Origin: a virus
Direction: 5' to 3' (one strand)
IMG/VR virus record: IMGVR_UViG_3300025759_000198
Span: 1 to 41,764 of that record
Length of the DNA stretch: 41,764 nt
Positions 1 through 7,592 of this stretch are shown piece by piece; the stretch's first letter is position 1, and every line of letters begins with the position of its first letter. The position numbers and the translations under genes are program-made. A model generated the notes under the pieces. The model ran no database searches, had not been told where the DNA came from, and saw only the letters and a list, made by a program, of their open reading frames with translations.

Positions 1-316
1 AGATGCGTTCGGTACTTACATAGGTAGATTCAAGAATTTTAGAGTAAAAGGTAAGAAAGCAAAAGCTGACTTATATATGGACAAGGTTTCTAAGAAGTCG
101 CCTAAAGGTGATTTATATAGCTATGTATTTGCTATGGCAAGAAGCAACCCAGATATGTTTGGTAACAGTATTGTTTTCAAAGCTGGTGAATCTAGATATG
201 AGAACGAATTAGATGAGAACGAGAATGTAATTACTAAGGAGTACGTTTCTATTGTTGGACTAACTGCTTCTGATTTAGTAGATACACCTGCTGCAACAGA
301 GTCTTTATTCTCTGCT
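1..316. repeat. Terminal redundancy, left copy
   Basis: These 316 bases recur at 41449-41764. Only four positions differ: 82 C/T, 100 G/A, 148 C/T and 190 A/G. All four are third codon positions and none changes the protease sequence. The overlap shows that the window is a full circle of about 41,448 bp. A clonal terminal repeat should be exact, so the differences suggest that the two ends come from different members of a population. Confidence 0.95.
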
Positions 317-1135
317 GATATGCAATTAAGAGAGTCTTACAGCGACTATCCTGAAGCTGCCGTTAATAATGCCAAGAGAGGAATTAAATTAAACGAGAAA
401 GTAAATAATAGATGTGCTACTGATGTTGGTAAACAACGTGCCCAACAGATTGCTAAGAAAGAAGCACTATCTATGGATACTATAAAAAGAACTTTTTCTT
501 ATTTGTCAAGAGCAGAGGAATACTACAATCCAGATGATCCTGAAGCCTGTGGTACTATCTCTTATCTTTTATGGGGAGGTAAACCTATGAAAGCATGGGC
601 AGAGAGAAAAATTAATGAAATGGAAAATAATTATAAACAAAAAAATCAAGAAATGGAAAAAACATTTAGCGAAAAAGTTCTTGACGTTCTTTCTTCTGTT
701 GGAATTAAGTTTTCTGCAAAAGAGGAAGTTGAGAATACAGAAGTTGCTGAATCTCAAGAAGTAGTGACTGAGGAAGTAGTTGAAGAAGCTACAGAAGCAA
801 CTGTTGCAGAAGATGCAACAACTGAAGAGTTCTCTACTGAAGAGTCTCAAGAGGCTATCGCACAAGCTGTTGAGAAGTTCGAAGAAGAAAGAGAAGAATT
901 AGTAAAAGAGTTTAGCACAAAAGAAGCTGACTTCACTCATGCTCTTGCTGAGTTAGGAGAGAAAGTTAAGTCTTTACAAGCTGAGTTAGATGCAAAACAA
1001 GTTGAGTTAGATGCTTTATCTGTAAAGCCTACTGCTGTTGAAGGTTCTCAAGACCCATCAATCACAGGAGAGGAAGTAAAGTTAAGCGACAACCAACAGG
1101 CTTTGTTGAACTTCTTCAAGGATATTAAAGGATAA
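2..1135 (+). CDS. Prohead protease-scaffold fusion, 3' part (gene continues from 41237)
   Basis: This is the distal part of a gene that begins at 41237, so the 5' end is cut by the window and not missing in the phage; the joined product is 448 residues. The N-terminal half resembles the prohead maturation proteases of HK97/Mu-type phages. Candidate catalytic residues are His66 (in GHPSM) and Ser127 (in GNSIVF), followed by the family-typical VGLTASDLVDTPAA stretch. The C-terminal half (about residues 200-420) is strongly acidic and Glu-rich with a coiled-coil section near residues 360-415, as expected of a scaffolding (delta) domain. Such fusions act inside the procapsid and are degraded during maturation. 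The neighbouring downstream capsid gene fits. The exact catalytic residues are inferred from motif shape. Confidence 0.8.
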   Translation, partial: DAFGTYIGRFKNFRVKGKKAKADLYMDKVSKKSPKGDLYSYVFAMARSNPDMFGNSIVFKAGESRYENELDENENVITKEYVSIVGLTASDLVDTPAATESLFSADMQLRESYSDYPEAAVNNAKRGIKLNEKVNNRCATDVGKQRAQQIAKKEALSMDTIKRTFSYLSRAEEYYNPDDPEACGTISYLLWGGKPMKAWAERKINEMENNYKQKNQEMEKTFSEKVLDVLSSVGIKFSAKEEVENTEVAESQEVVTEEVVEEATEATVAEDATTEEFSTEESQEAIAQAVEKFEEEREELVKEFSTKEADFTHALAELGEKVKSLQAELDAKQVELDALSVKPTAVEGSQDPSITGEEVKLSDNQQALLNFFKDIKG

Positions 1136-1151
1136 ACTAAACAGAGCAATT

Positions 1152-1328
1152 ATGGCAAACATTAAAATTAAGTTCAAAGTAGGAGGCGTAGAGAGAGAAG
1201 CTGAGATTCCAGAGGCTGACTTCCCTAACTTCGAAAAGGCTTACGGAGCAAAAAAGGTTGGTGGTTCTGCACCTAAAAAAGCTGCACCTAAAAAGGCAGA
1301 AAAGAAAGAACCAAAAAAAGACAAGTAA
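1152..1328 (+). CDS. Small Lys-rich protein between protease and capsid genes
   Basis: This 58-residue ORF starts at ATG 1152, 16 bases after the protease stop, and ends 33 bases before the capsid gene. The first half (MANIKIKFKVGGVEREAEIP) looks like a small beta-rich fold. The last 20 residues are a run of Lys, Ala, Pro and Glu (APKKAAPKKAEKK) resembling histone H1-like tails. Its place in the head operon suggests a minor head or DNA-contacting role, which is inference. I do not recognise the family. Confidence 0.7.
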   Translation: MANIKIKFKVGGVEREAEIPEADFPNFEKAYGAKKVGGSAPKKAAPKKAEKKEPKKDK

Positions 1329-1361
1329 ATAATTAATTTTTAACAAAACAATTTAAGAAAC

Positions 1362-2705
1362 ATGGCTGATTTAATGTCACATTCTCTTAGTTACTCAAAA
1401 GAGTCAATTAGAGAGTATTTTATCAAACCTTTGTTCGTTCAATCGGACATCAGAGAAATCGTAACTGTAAGAACAGATATCAAGAACTCTGAAAAATTAG
1501 ACTTCATTGACAGTTTAGACAAGATTACTAAGGCTTATGCTCAAGGTTCTGCTTTCACAACTTCAACTGGAGTTACTATTACACAAAAGACTTTATCTGT
1601 AGCTGATATGAAGGCTGAGATTGCTCAAAACGGTAAAGCGTTCTTAAACTACGTAAAAGAGTCTTTATTAGCTAAAGGTGTAAGCGAAAACGACATCGCT
1701 GAAGGTGATGGGTTATTTGAAGAGATTGCTATGGATATTTACATGGCTGGTCTAGCAAGAGACTTCCAAAGACAAATCTTCTTAGGAGATGTGTTAAAAG
1801 AAGGAAGAGCATCAGAAGCACCTAACGGAACTTTAGATGCTGACTACAAAGAGTACGATGGATTCTTCCCAAGAATCATCAAGGCTTTCGATGCTGGAGA
1901 TATCCCTGCTGCACAGAAATTAGATTTAAACTCTGCTACTTACCAAGATACAGTTGCTGTTGCACAAGTTGACACAGGAGTTGTTACAGGTGGTTCTGGT
2001 GCTTTAGGATTATCTATCAATGGTGTATCTTACACAGAGGCTTTCGATACTAACATCGCTACTACTATCTCTAACTTCGTTGCATCTCACGCTGCTACTG
2101 TTGCTGCTAGAGAAGGTGGATTAGTTGTATCTGGTACTGCTACTGACATCGTTGTTACTGCTAGTGTTGCTGGTATGAAACAAGTTGTTGCTGATGCTTC
2201 TACTGGTGCAATGGATTCTAATGTTGCTACTACTACTGCTAACGTTAAGAACGCTGAGTTAAAAACTGATGCTGCCTTAAACGCTTTCAAAGCAATGTGG
2301 TCTAAAATGCCTGCATCTTTAAAAGGATTAATGGTACAAGAAGGAAGAATCATGGTTACAGGTTCTGTTGGTGATAACTACATCGACACTATCGAGGACT
2401 TAAATGGTTCTGATGCTGCTTACTTCACTTTAAGAGATGGAGAAAGAGTTAAAGCGTTCAGAGGTATTCCAATCGTAGAGAGAATTGAGTGGGATGAGCA
2501 TATCGAAGCTGACTTCAACGGAGTTAGACCTCACAGAATCCTATTCACTATTCCTAGAAACTTAGTTGTAGGAACAGATGGAATTTCTGACGATACTAAG
2601 ATTGAGTCTTGGTATGAGAAATTAACTCAAAACAGACACATGAGAGTTGAGTACAAAGCTGGTACTCAGTTCATTCACGAAGATTACATAGTTGCTGCTT
2701 ACTAG
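1362..2705 (+). CDS. Major capsid protein (HK97-like fold)
   Basis: This 447-residue product follows the protease-scaffold gene. Its N-terminus (SLSYSKESIREYFIKPLFVQSDIREIV) and C-terminus (RPHRILFTIPRNLVVGTD...RMRVEYKAGTQF) resemble the major capsid proteins of Bacteroidetes siphophages. Residues about 195-295 are a Val/Thr/Ala/Gly-rich, low-Lys segment that looks like an inserted beta-rich domain, possibly surface-exposed. Codon choice is strongly biased (TTA, AGA, GCT, GTT), as expected for a highly expressed gene. A strong rho-independent terminator follows. The identity rests on position and family resemblance. Confidence 0.85.
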   Translation: MADLMSHSLSYSKESIREYFIKPLFVQSDIREIVTVRTDIKNSEKLDFIDSLDKITKAYAQGSAFTTSTGVTITQKTLSVADMKAEIAQNGKAFLNYVKESLLAKGVSENDIAEGDGLFEEIAMDIYMAGLARDFQRQIFLGDVLKEGRASEAPNGTLDADYKEYDGFFPRIIKAFDAGDIPAAQKLDLNSATYQDTVAVAQVDTGVVTGGSGALGLSINGVSYTEAFDTNIATTISNFVASHAATVAAREGGLVVSGTATDIVVTASVAGMKQVVADASTGAMDSNVATTTANVKNAELKTDAALNAFKAMWSKMPASLKGLMVQEGRIMVTGSVGDNYIDTIEDLNGSDAAYFTLRDGERVKAFRGIPIVERIEWDEHIEADFNGVRPHRILFTIPRNLVVGTDGISDDTKIESWYEKLTQNRHMRVEYKAGTQFIHEDYIVAAY

Positions 2706-2722
2706 TATATTCTTTCATGGCG

Positions 2723-2757
2723 AGGAGGGAGTTTTCGGACTCCTTCCTTACTTTTTT
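2723..2757 (+). terminator. Rho-independent terminator after the capsid gene
   Basis: The 10-bp stem AGGAGGGAGT / ACTCCTTCCT (2723-2732 with 2739-2748, one G-T pair) has loop TTTCGG and is followed by TTACTTTTTT. It separates the capsid gene from the next structural gene. Confidence 0.85.
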
Positions 2758-2783
2758 AAACTAAACTTTTAAATAATAATATT

Positions 2784-3302
2784 ATGGCATTAACGGCTGG
2801 ATTAGCAAAAGATTGTAACCCAAATAGTGGAGGGATACAAAGGATTGCTTTAGCGAACGTTGCTGATATTACTACTATCTCTCAAACTTCAGGTACTATT
2901 GATACTATCACTATGAATGGTGCTGCTACTTTTTTTGAGATTCAAGTTGAGCAAGATTCTGCTGAATGGAGAGAGAATGGTGAATTAGTAAACGGTTCAT
3001 TAAAATATACTCAAGAATTAGAGTTTTACGTTAGAAAGAACAATGCAACAACTGCTGCTGCTCTTAGAGAAATCGGAGAGAACTTATGTGGAATGGTTGC
3101 TATCGTTTTAGATACTAACGGATTACATCACGTAATAGGATGGTCTGAAAACTTACAGTTAGAAAGACCACTAAAATTAGCTTCTGAAGCACAAACAACA
3201 GGTAAAGAGTTAACAGACCAAGCTGGTTCTGTAATTACTTTAACTGCTATGTCTGATGAGAAGTGTTACCCAAGTTCTGTAACTCTTGCTTCATTGATTT
3301 AA
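2784..3302 (+). CDS. Probable major tail (tube) protein
   Basis: A 172-residue protein with no signal peptide or membrane segment and alternating beta-type sequence. The central part (QVEQDSAEWRENGELVNG, then LKYTQELEFYVRK) and the end (GKELTDQAGSVITLTAMSDEK) look like tail tube proteins of Bacteroidetes phages, where such a gene often sits beside the capsid gene. It lies between two strong terminators and so probably has its own expression level, which suits an abundant structural protein. A head decoration or connector role is the main alternative. Confidence 0.6.
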   Translation: MALTAGLAKDCNPNSGGIQRIALANVADITTISQTSGTIDTITMNGAATFFEIQVEQDSAEWRENGELVNGSLKYTQELEFYVRKNNATTAAALREIGENLCGMVAIVLDTNGLHHVIGWSENLQLERPLKLASEAQTTGKELTDQAGSVITLTAMSDEKCYPSSVTLASLI

Positions 3303-3308
3303 TATTAA

Positions 3309-3335
3309 GGGGAGGGTATTGCTCTCCCTTTTTTT
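3309..3335 (+). terminator. Rho-independent terminator after the tail tube gene
   Basis: GGGGAG (3309-3314) pairs with CTCTCCC (3322-3328), forming a short GC stem with one bulged base. Seven T's follow. It lies directly after the stop codon at 3302. Confidence 0.75.
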
Positions 3336-3356
3336 CTTTACTTTTAAATAAACATT

Positions 3357-3551
3357 ATGGCTAGTAAGTATATCGTAATAGATGAATACAAAGATAAAGG
3401 TTTAAAAACTGTTAGACCTGAAGGCGTTTATATGTTAGACGAATGTTCACAAAAGCAACTCAAGAAACTGTATGATGCAGGTTTAAATTTCGTAGAAAAG
3501 GTAGACAGTAAGGCTGACTCTGAAAAATCAGAAGATGGAGAAGGACAATAA
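3357..3551 (+). CDS. Small acidic-tailed protein upstream of portal
   Basis: 64 residues starting MASKYIVIDEYKDKGLKTV, with a charged, Lys/Asp/Glu/Ser-rich C-terminus. It overlaps the portal gene by 17 bases, which suggests translational coupling. Its length and place between tail tube and portal suggest a small head or connector protein. No family is recognised with confidence. Confidence 0.65.
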   Translation: MASKYIVIDEYKDKGLKTVRPEGVYMLDECSQKQLKKLYDAGLNFVEKVDSKADSEKSEDGEGQ

Positions 3552-4854
3552 GCAATTCGACAACGATCCTAAAGAAACAAGTTTTTCGTCTAGTGTAATC
3601 TCTACTACTAGTGCTTCTACTATAAAAGAGCCAAGTAAAGTAGATTATAACTCATTAGATTATATATCTTTTGGTACAGACAACTTATTTCCACAAGGAT
3701 TAGCTATACTTAATAGGAGAGCATCTACTCACAGAAGTATCTTAAATAATAAAGTTATTTACTCGCTAGGTAGAGGGTTCATAACTGAAGGTAATGCTCC
3801 TTTAGAAAACTTTATTAAGCAAGTAAATAATAACAGAGAATCTTTAAGAAAGGTACTCAAGAAGATATTCAACGATTATTATAGCTTCGGTAACGCTTAT
3901 TTAGAGGTTGTATTGGTAGACAATGGACAGCCTCAGTTCTATCATCACGATGCAACTAAAGTTAGAATACACAAGGAGAGAACTCATGTAATCATTCACC
4001 CTGATTGGAAGCAATATGAAGGCAAAAAAATGTTTGCTAAAGTGTTACCTTTATATCCTGAGTTCGAAACGATTGATGGTGCTAAAAGAGCTATATTCCA
4101 CTTTAAGCAATATGAACCTGAGTTCTGTGATTACGGAATACCTGACTGGGTGGCTGCTTTAGATGCTGCTGCAATAGGGTATAAAACAACTAGATGGAAC
4201 TTATCTAGATTAGAGAACAGTTTCCAAGCCTCTGGTGTACTAGAGATAGTTGGAGATATGTCTGCTGAGGACATGAAAAAGGTTAAGAAAGACTTAGCTA
4301 AAGAGTTCTCAGGAGAAGAGAATGTAGGAAAGCTGTTGGCTATCACTAGGAAGTTCTCAGAGCAAGGTGGAGGCACAACATTTACACCACTAATACAAAA
4401 CTCTGAAGGTGAGTGGATTAACTTACACAATCAATCAGATAGTGATTTAATTATTGCACACAATTGGTTCAGAAGTTTAAGTGGTATTGCTGACTCTACA
4501 GGTTTCGATACTAAGAGAATTAGAAACGAATATCAAGTAGCTAAGAACACAGTAATTGGTGAAAATCAAGATGCCATTTTATCTGAGATTAAATACTTGC
4601 TTGAGATGCACTCTAGCATTGACCCTACGGCATTATCTTTTAGAAATGAATCTCCAGTATCACTTATTGATTTAATTGACGTTAATTCAATTATTACTGT
4701 TGATGAAGCTAGAGAGAACAGTCTAGGATTAGCTGCTTATCCAGATGAAGAGAAAGGTTCTATGCTAATATCTGAAGTAAGAGAAGCAACAATGTTGAGA
4801 GGAAAACAAAAAGACACTCCACAACAACAGAAAGATGGCGATACAGATAACTGA
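3535..4854 (+). CDS. Portal protein
   Basis: A 439-residue protein. It has the layout of portal proteins: a low-complexity N-terminus, then segments about residues 60-130 (STHRSILNNKVIYSLGRG, DYYSFGNAYLEVVL) and a central DWVAALDAAAIGYKTTRWN helix. The C-terminus is Gln/Asp-rich (PQQQKDGD). Portals form the dodecameric ring at the capsid vertex through which TerL pumps DNA. The position downstream of the capsid gene is unusual, because most phages place the portal just after TerL. It overlaps the next gene by 20 bases. Confidence 0.82.
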   Translation: MEKDNKQFDNDPKETSFSSSVISTTSASTIKEPSKVDYNSLDYISFGTDNLFPQGLAILNRRASTHRSILNNKVIYSLGRGFITEGNAPLENFIKQVNNNRESLRKVLKKIFNDYYSFGNAYLEVVLVDNGQPQFYHHDATKVRIHKERTHVIIHPDWKQYEGKKMFAKVLPLYPEFETIDGAKRAIFHFKQYEPEFCDYGIPDWVAALDAAAIGYKTTRWNLSRLENSFQASGVLEIVGDMSAEDMKKVKKDLAKEFSGEENVGKLLAITRKFSEQGGGTTFTPLIQNSEGEWINLHNQSDSDLIIAHNWFRSLSGIADSTGFDTKRIRNEYQVAKNTVIGENQDAILSEIKYLLEMHSSIDPTALSFRNESPVSLIDLIDVNSIITVDEARENSLGLAAYPDEEKGSMLISEVREATMLRGKQKDTPQQQKDGDTDN

Positions 4855-5356
4855 TAATACAGATACTATTGACATAAGTTTTGATGGTAATGCAGACTTA
4901 CGTTGCATACATAAGACCAACTGTTCTATAGAGAGAAGTGGTGACCACGTTAGCATATTTGATTCTGGTATTACTCCTCCAAAAGAATATGTTATTAAGT
5001 ATGATGAAGTTACTAACTATTCTTTTACAGATGGTGCAGACTTCTTTCATCAGATAAACGCTATCCTAAATAATAAGTATTCTACAGCTACATTAATTGC
5101 AGGTGTAGAGTTAGATAATCACACATCAACAAAGATTATAGATGCTAATTCTTCAAGAAGAGGATTAGTTGTAAGCAATAGTAGTAATCATGGCTTTTTT
5201 ATAAAGTTCCAAGCTGCTACAGTAGATGACGACCTAAAAGGAATATTTATTCCACCTAGATCAAACTATGAATTAACAAGTAAATTTATTTATACAGGTG
5301 AAATATCTGCAATAGCAGAAGAAAATTCACCTATAGCATACGTTCAAGAATGGTAA
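4835..5356 (+). CDS. Structural protein of unknown role
   Basis: 173 residues, acidic and beta-rich. The N-terminal half reads ITDNTDTIDISFDGN. The C-terminal half (SRRGLVVSNSSNHGFFIKF) resembles a jelly-roll-like or decoration-like segment. It overlaps the portal gene by 20 bases and precedes a small membrane protein. A head or neck accessory role is inferred from position only. Confidence 0.6.
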   Translation: MAIQITDNTDTIDISFDGNADLRCIHKTNCSIERSGDHVSIFDSGITPPKEYVIKYDEVTNYSFTDGADFFHQINAILNNKYSTATLIAGVELDNHTSTKIIDANSSRRGLVVSNSSNHGFFIKFQAATVDDDLKGIFIPPRSNYELTSKFIYTGEISAIAEENSPIAYVQEW

Positions 5357-5357
5357 A

Positions 5358-5534
5358 ATGGGTAATATAAAAAACGACATTTACGTAATATTAGGCTTTG
5401 CAGGTAGTACGGCTGGAAAAATAGCTAATGAACTAAACATGGAGTTAGTAAATGACGTACTTTATAGTGGCGTATTACTAGCTACAATGATATATACTGT
5501 TTATAAGATTAGAAACGAAATTAAAAAGAAATAA
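5358..5534 (+). CDS. Small membrane protein with two hydrophobic segments
   Basis: 58 residues starting at ATG 5358, two bases after the previous stop. Hydrophobic stretches lie at about residues 8-20 (IYVILGFAGSTAG) and 33-50 (VLYSGVLLATMIYTVYKI), and the C-terminus is basic (RNEIKKK). The size and layout are holin-like. It sits in the structural operon and not beside the endolysin, so a role in lysis is uncertain. Confidence 0.6.
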   Translation: MGNIKNDIYVILGFAGSTAGKIANELNMELVNDVLYSGVLLATMIYTVYKIRNEIKKK

Positions 5535-5544
5535 AACATTAATA

Positions 5545-6045
5545 ATGGCTTGGATTATCACAAACAAATCGACACACTTGGAGTTTGCAGATGGAAACAC
5601 TAAGTATTTATTACCTAAATCTGATGTTAAACTAAAGTTAGTAGACGATAAGGTAAAAGTTTATTCAGATGCAAACGAAAGAGACGAAATATCTTTGAAC
5701 TATCAAAATGTTTCAAGTCCTTCAGAGGCTTCTAACGCAGCTTTATATGCTTCATTGGTAGATTACATGGAGACTGCTGCTTCAGGCTCTTCTAGTCAAA
5801 CTGAGGTAGCTTATAACAACGCTTCTACTCAGTTAGTAGCTGAGAACTTAAAAAGAAAAGGTGTGTTAGTTGTAAACAAGACAGACGTTGCTTTAACTCT
5901 TGAGTTAGGTGATGTTACTGTTGTATTGAATGAAGGTCTACAAGTAGAAACTGACAAGGCTACATTCATTGAAACAACAGAAGAAGTTAAGTTTATTTGT
6001 AACACAGCAACATCTGGAAAGGTGATTGCAGTAGAATATTTATAA
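5545..6045 (+). CDS. Hypothetical structural protein
   Basis: 166 residues, beta-rich at both ends (MAWIITNKSTHLEFADGN; KGVLVVNKTDVALTLELGD) with a Ser/Ala-rich linker near residues 60-85. The repeated theme of short beta strands ending in VIAVEYL suggests a virion surface or fibre-associated protein. I do not recognise a family. The ten-base gap to the preceding gene places it in the same transcription unit. Confidence 0.6.
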   Translation: MAWIITNKSTHLEFADGNTKYLLPKSDVKLKLVDDKVKVYSDANERDEISLNYQNVSSPSEASNAALYASLVDYMETAASGSSSQTEVAYNNASTQLVAENLKRKGVLVVNKTDVALTLELGDVTVVLNEGLQVETDKATFIETTEEVKFICNTATSGKVIAVEYL

Positions 6046-6046
6046 T

Positions 6047-6841
6047 ATGAAAGTTAAAGGTGACGGAATATTTTCTATAAACACATCTAGCACTAGTTTT
6101 GGTAGTGGTGGAATTTCTTTGCCAGAGGCTGTCGTAGAATCAGGTGGAGGTGGAGATAATCCTCCAATTACTACTGGATTAGAGTTATTTATTAATGTAG
6201 AAGCAGAGGTTTATTCTGATACTGGAAGTACATTAGCAGAAGATGGTGATAACATTAGACAAATAAATGACCAAAGTGGTAATGGCAATACATTAGAACA
6301 AGCTACTGCATCCTCTCAATTTGTATATACTGCTGATGCTTTAGGTACTGGAAATTTTGGATTGTTTAAGGCTGCTGCTGCAGACCACATGGATTTTGCT
6401 AGTACGCTAAGTATTGCTGGGCCAAATTCATCATTTACTTTCTATACCGTATATGATAAAACTAATCTTAGTGCAATAAGTTATCTTTTCGGTACAACAG
6501 ATGGTAACTTTAATAGAATACTTGAATATGCAAATAGTACAATTTATATACAAGATGCAGATGGAGATACGCATTTTGCTACTATTACAAATGCAGGTGA
6601 TTTAGCAATAAGAACATTTACATTAGATACTTCAACAGATACTATATCAACATATATTAATGGTAGTTTAGTAAATAGTTCATCATCATCTAAAACTTGG
6701 GGAGATTTTAATTTTGATAATTTCTGGGGAGGGGCTGTTGTTGGATATATTGGTAACACATTATTATATTCAGAACTGCATGATGCTACTCAAGTTGCAC
6801 AAGTTTCTGATTGGTTAAACGATAAATACTCAATTTACTAA
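6047..6841 (+). CDS. LamG/concanavalin-like virion protein
   Basis: 264 residues. A Gly-rich N-terminus (ESGGGGDNPP near residue 36) links to a domain of about 215 residues with the pattern of concanavalin A-like lectin/glucanase folds: NDQSGNGNTLEQ near residue 73, a FTFYTVY strand, TFTLDTSTDTISTYINGSLV, and an ending of the QVSDWLNDKYSIY type. Such domains bind glycans, so host surface recognition or capsid decoration is likely. The fold assignment is from motif shape only. Confidence 0.65.
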   Translation: MKVKGDGIFSINTSSTSFGSGGISLPEAVVESGGGGDNPPITTGLELFINVEAEVYSDTGSTLAEDGDNIRQINDQSGNGNTLEQATASSQFVYTADALGTGNFGLFKAAAADHMDFASTLSIAGPNSSFTFYTVYDKTNLSAISYLFGTTDGNFNRILEYANSTIYIQDADGDTHFATITNAGDLAIRTFTLDTSTDTISTYINGSLVNSSSSSKTWGDFNFDNFWGGAVVGYIGNTLLYSELHDATQVAQVSDWLNDKYSIY

Positions 6842-6842
6842 C

Positions 6843-7103
6843 ATGAAAGCAATATTATTTACACAAGATGACACAGCAGGATTTGATGCACTAGAGCAGA
6901 AGATTCATTTACATCTTATATCTAAGGTAGGTGTAGATGGATTTAAATATTCAGCAAATAAATGGGCAGAATTATCAGAGGCTATAGTACATGAAGAGAA
7001 ATTGTGTATGCCAATAGATGAGGCAGAGCCAAGATATGGCTACATACTAGAGGCACTAACACAAGAAGAAATAGATTCAATACAAGACATAAACTTAGAA
7101 TAA
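6843..7103 (+). CDS. Hypothetical protein
   Basis: 86 residues, acidic, starting MKAILFTQDDTAGFDALEQK and ending in ALTQEEIDSIQDINLE. It resembles small conserved proteins that sit before fibre or connector genes in flavophages. No motif gives a function. Its stop shares a base with the start of the next gene (TAATG), so the two are probably translationally coupled. Confidence 0.6.
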   Translation: MKAILFTQDDTAGFDALEQKIHLHLISKVGVDGFKYSANKWAELSEAIVHEEKLCMPIDEAEPRYGYILEALTQEEIDSIQDINLE

Positions 7104-7591
7104 TGGCACAATTCGTTACAGCACAACAAGTTATAGATAATTCGTTCTCAAGCACGAATACAGACCCTAACTTTATAAAGACTACATCTATAGAACAGAC
7201 TCAACTAAAGCACATTAAACCTGTCTTGACTGAGGAGTTGTATGATTTAATTGTTACAGAAAACAATGCTAGTAGCTTGTCTGCTGTTAATCAAACTATA
7301 TTTGATACTTATATTGTACCAGCTATGTATTGGTTTGTAAAACATGATGTTATTTTAGATATTGCAATCAAATCTAACTCTAAAGGAGTCAATAGGTCTT
7401 TCGGTAATTTTAGTGAGCAAGGAACTAATACAGATGTATCTCATACTATGGAAGTTGCTTTCTCAAATGGACTAAAAATACTAGAGAGAATGACCGAATA
7501 TATACACGATAACGAATCAGATTATCCTACGTATAACAGAGGTGAAAATGTATTAAATGACGTTTCTTACAGAGGAGGAATAATCTACTAA
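7103..7591 (+). CDS. Head-tail connector-like protein (DUF6712-like)
   Basis: 162 residues, mostly helical. The N-terminal part (MAQFVTAQQVIDNSFSSTNTD, then QTQLKHIKPVLTEELYDLI) and the helix PAMYWFVKHDVILDIAIK match the pattern of Bacteroidetes phage proteins related to the gp6-type adaptor that docks on the portal. The role is inferred from that resemblance and from its place between structural genes. Confidence 0.6.
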   Translation: MAQFVTAQQVIDNSFSSTNTDPNFIKTTSIEQTQLKHIKPVLTEELYDLIVTENNASSLSAVNQTIFDTYIVPAMYWFVKHDVILDIAIKSNSKGVNRSFGNFSEQGTNTDVSHTMEVAFSNGLKILERMTEYIHDNESDYPTYNRGENVLNDVSYRGGIIY

Positions 7592-7592
7592 T

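Noticed and set aside
569-865. Minus-strand ORF within the scaffold region
   Set aside because: The Cys/Phe/Leu-rich translation is the mirror of the Glu-rich scaffold codons.
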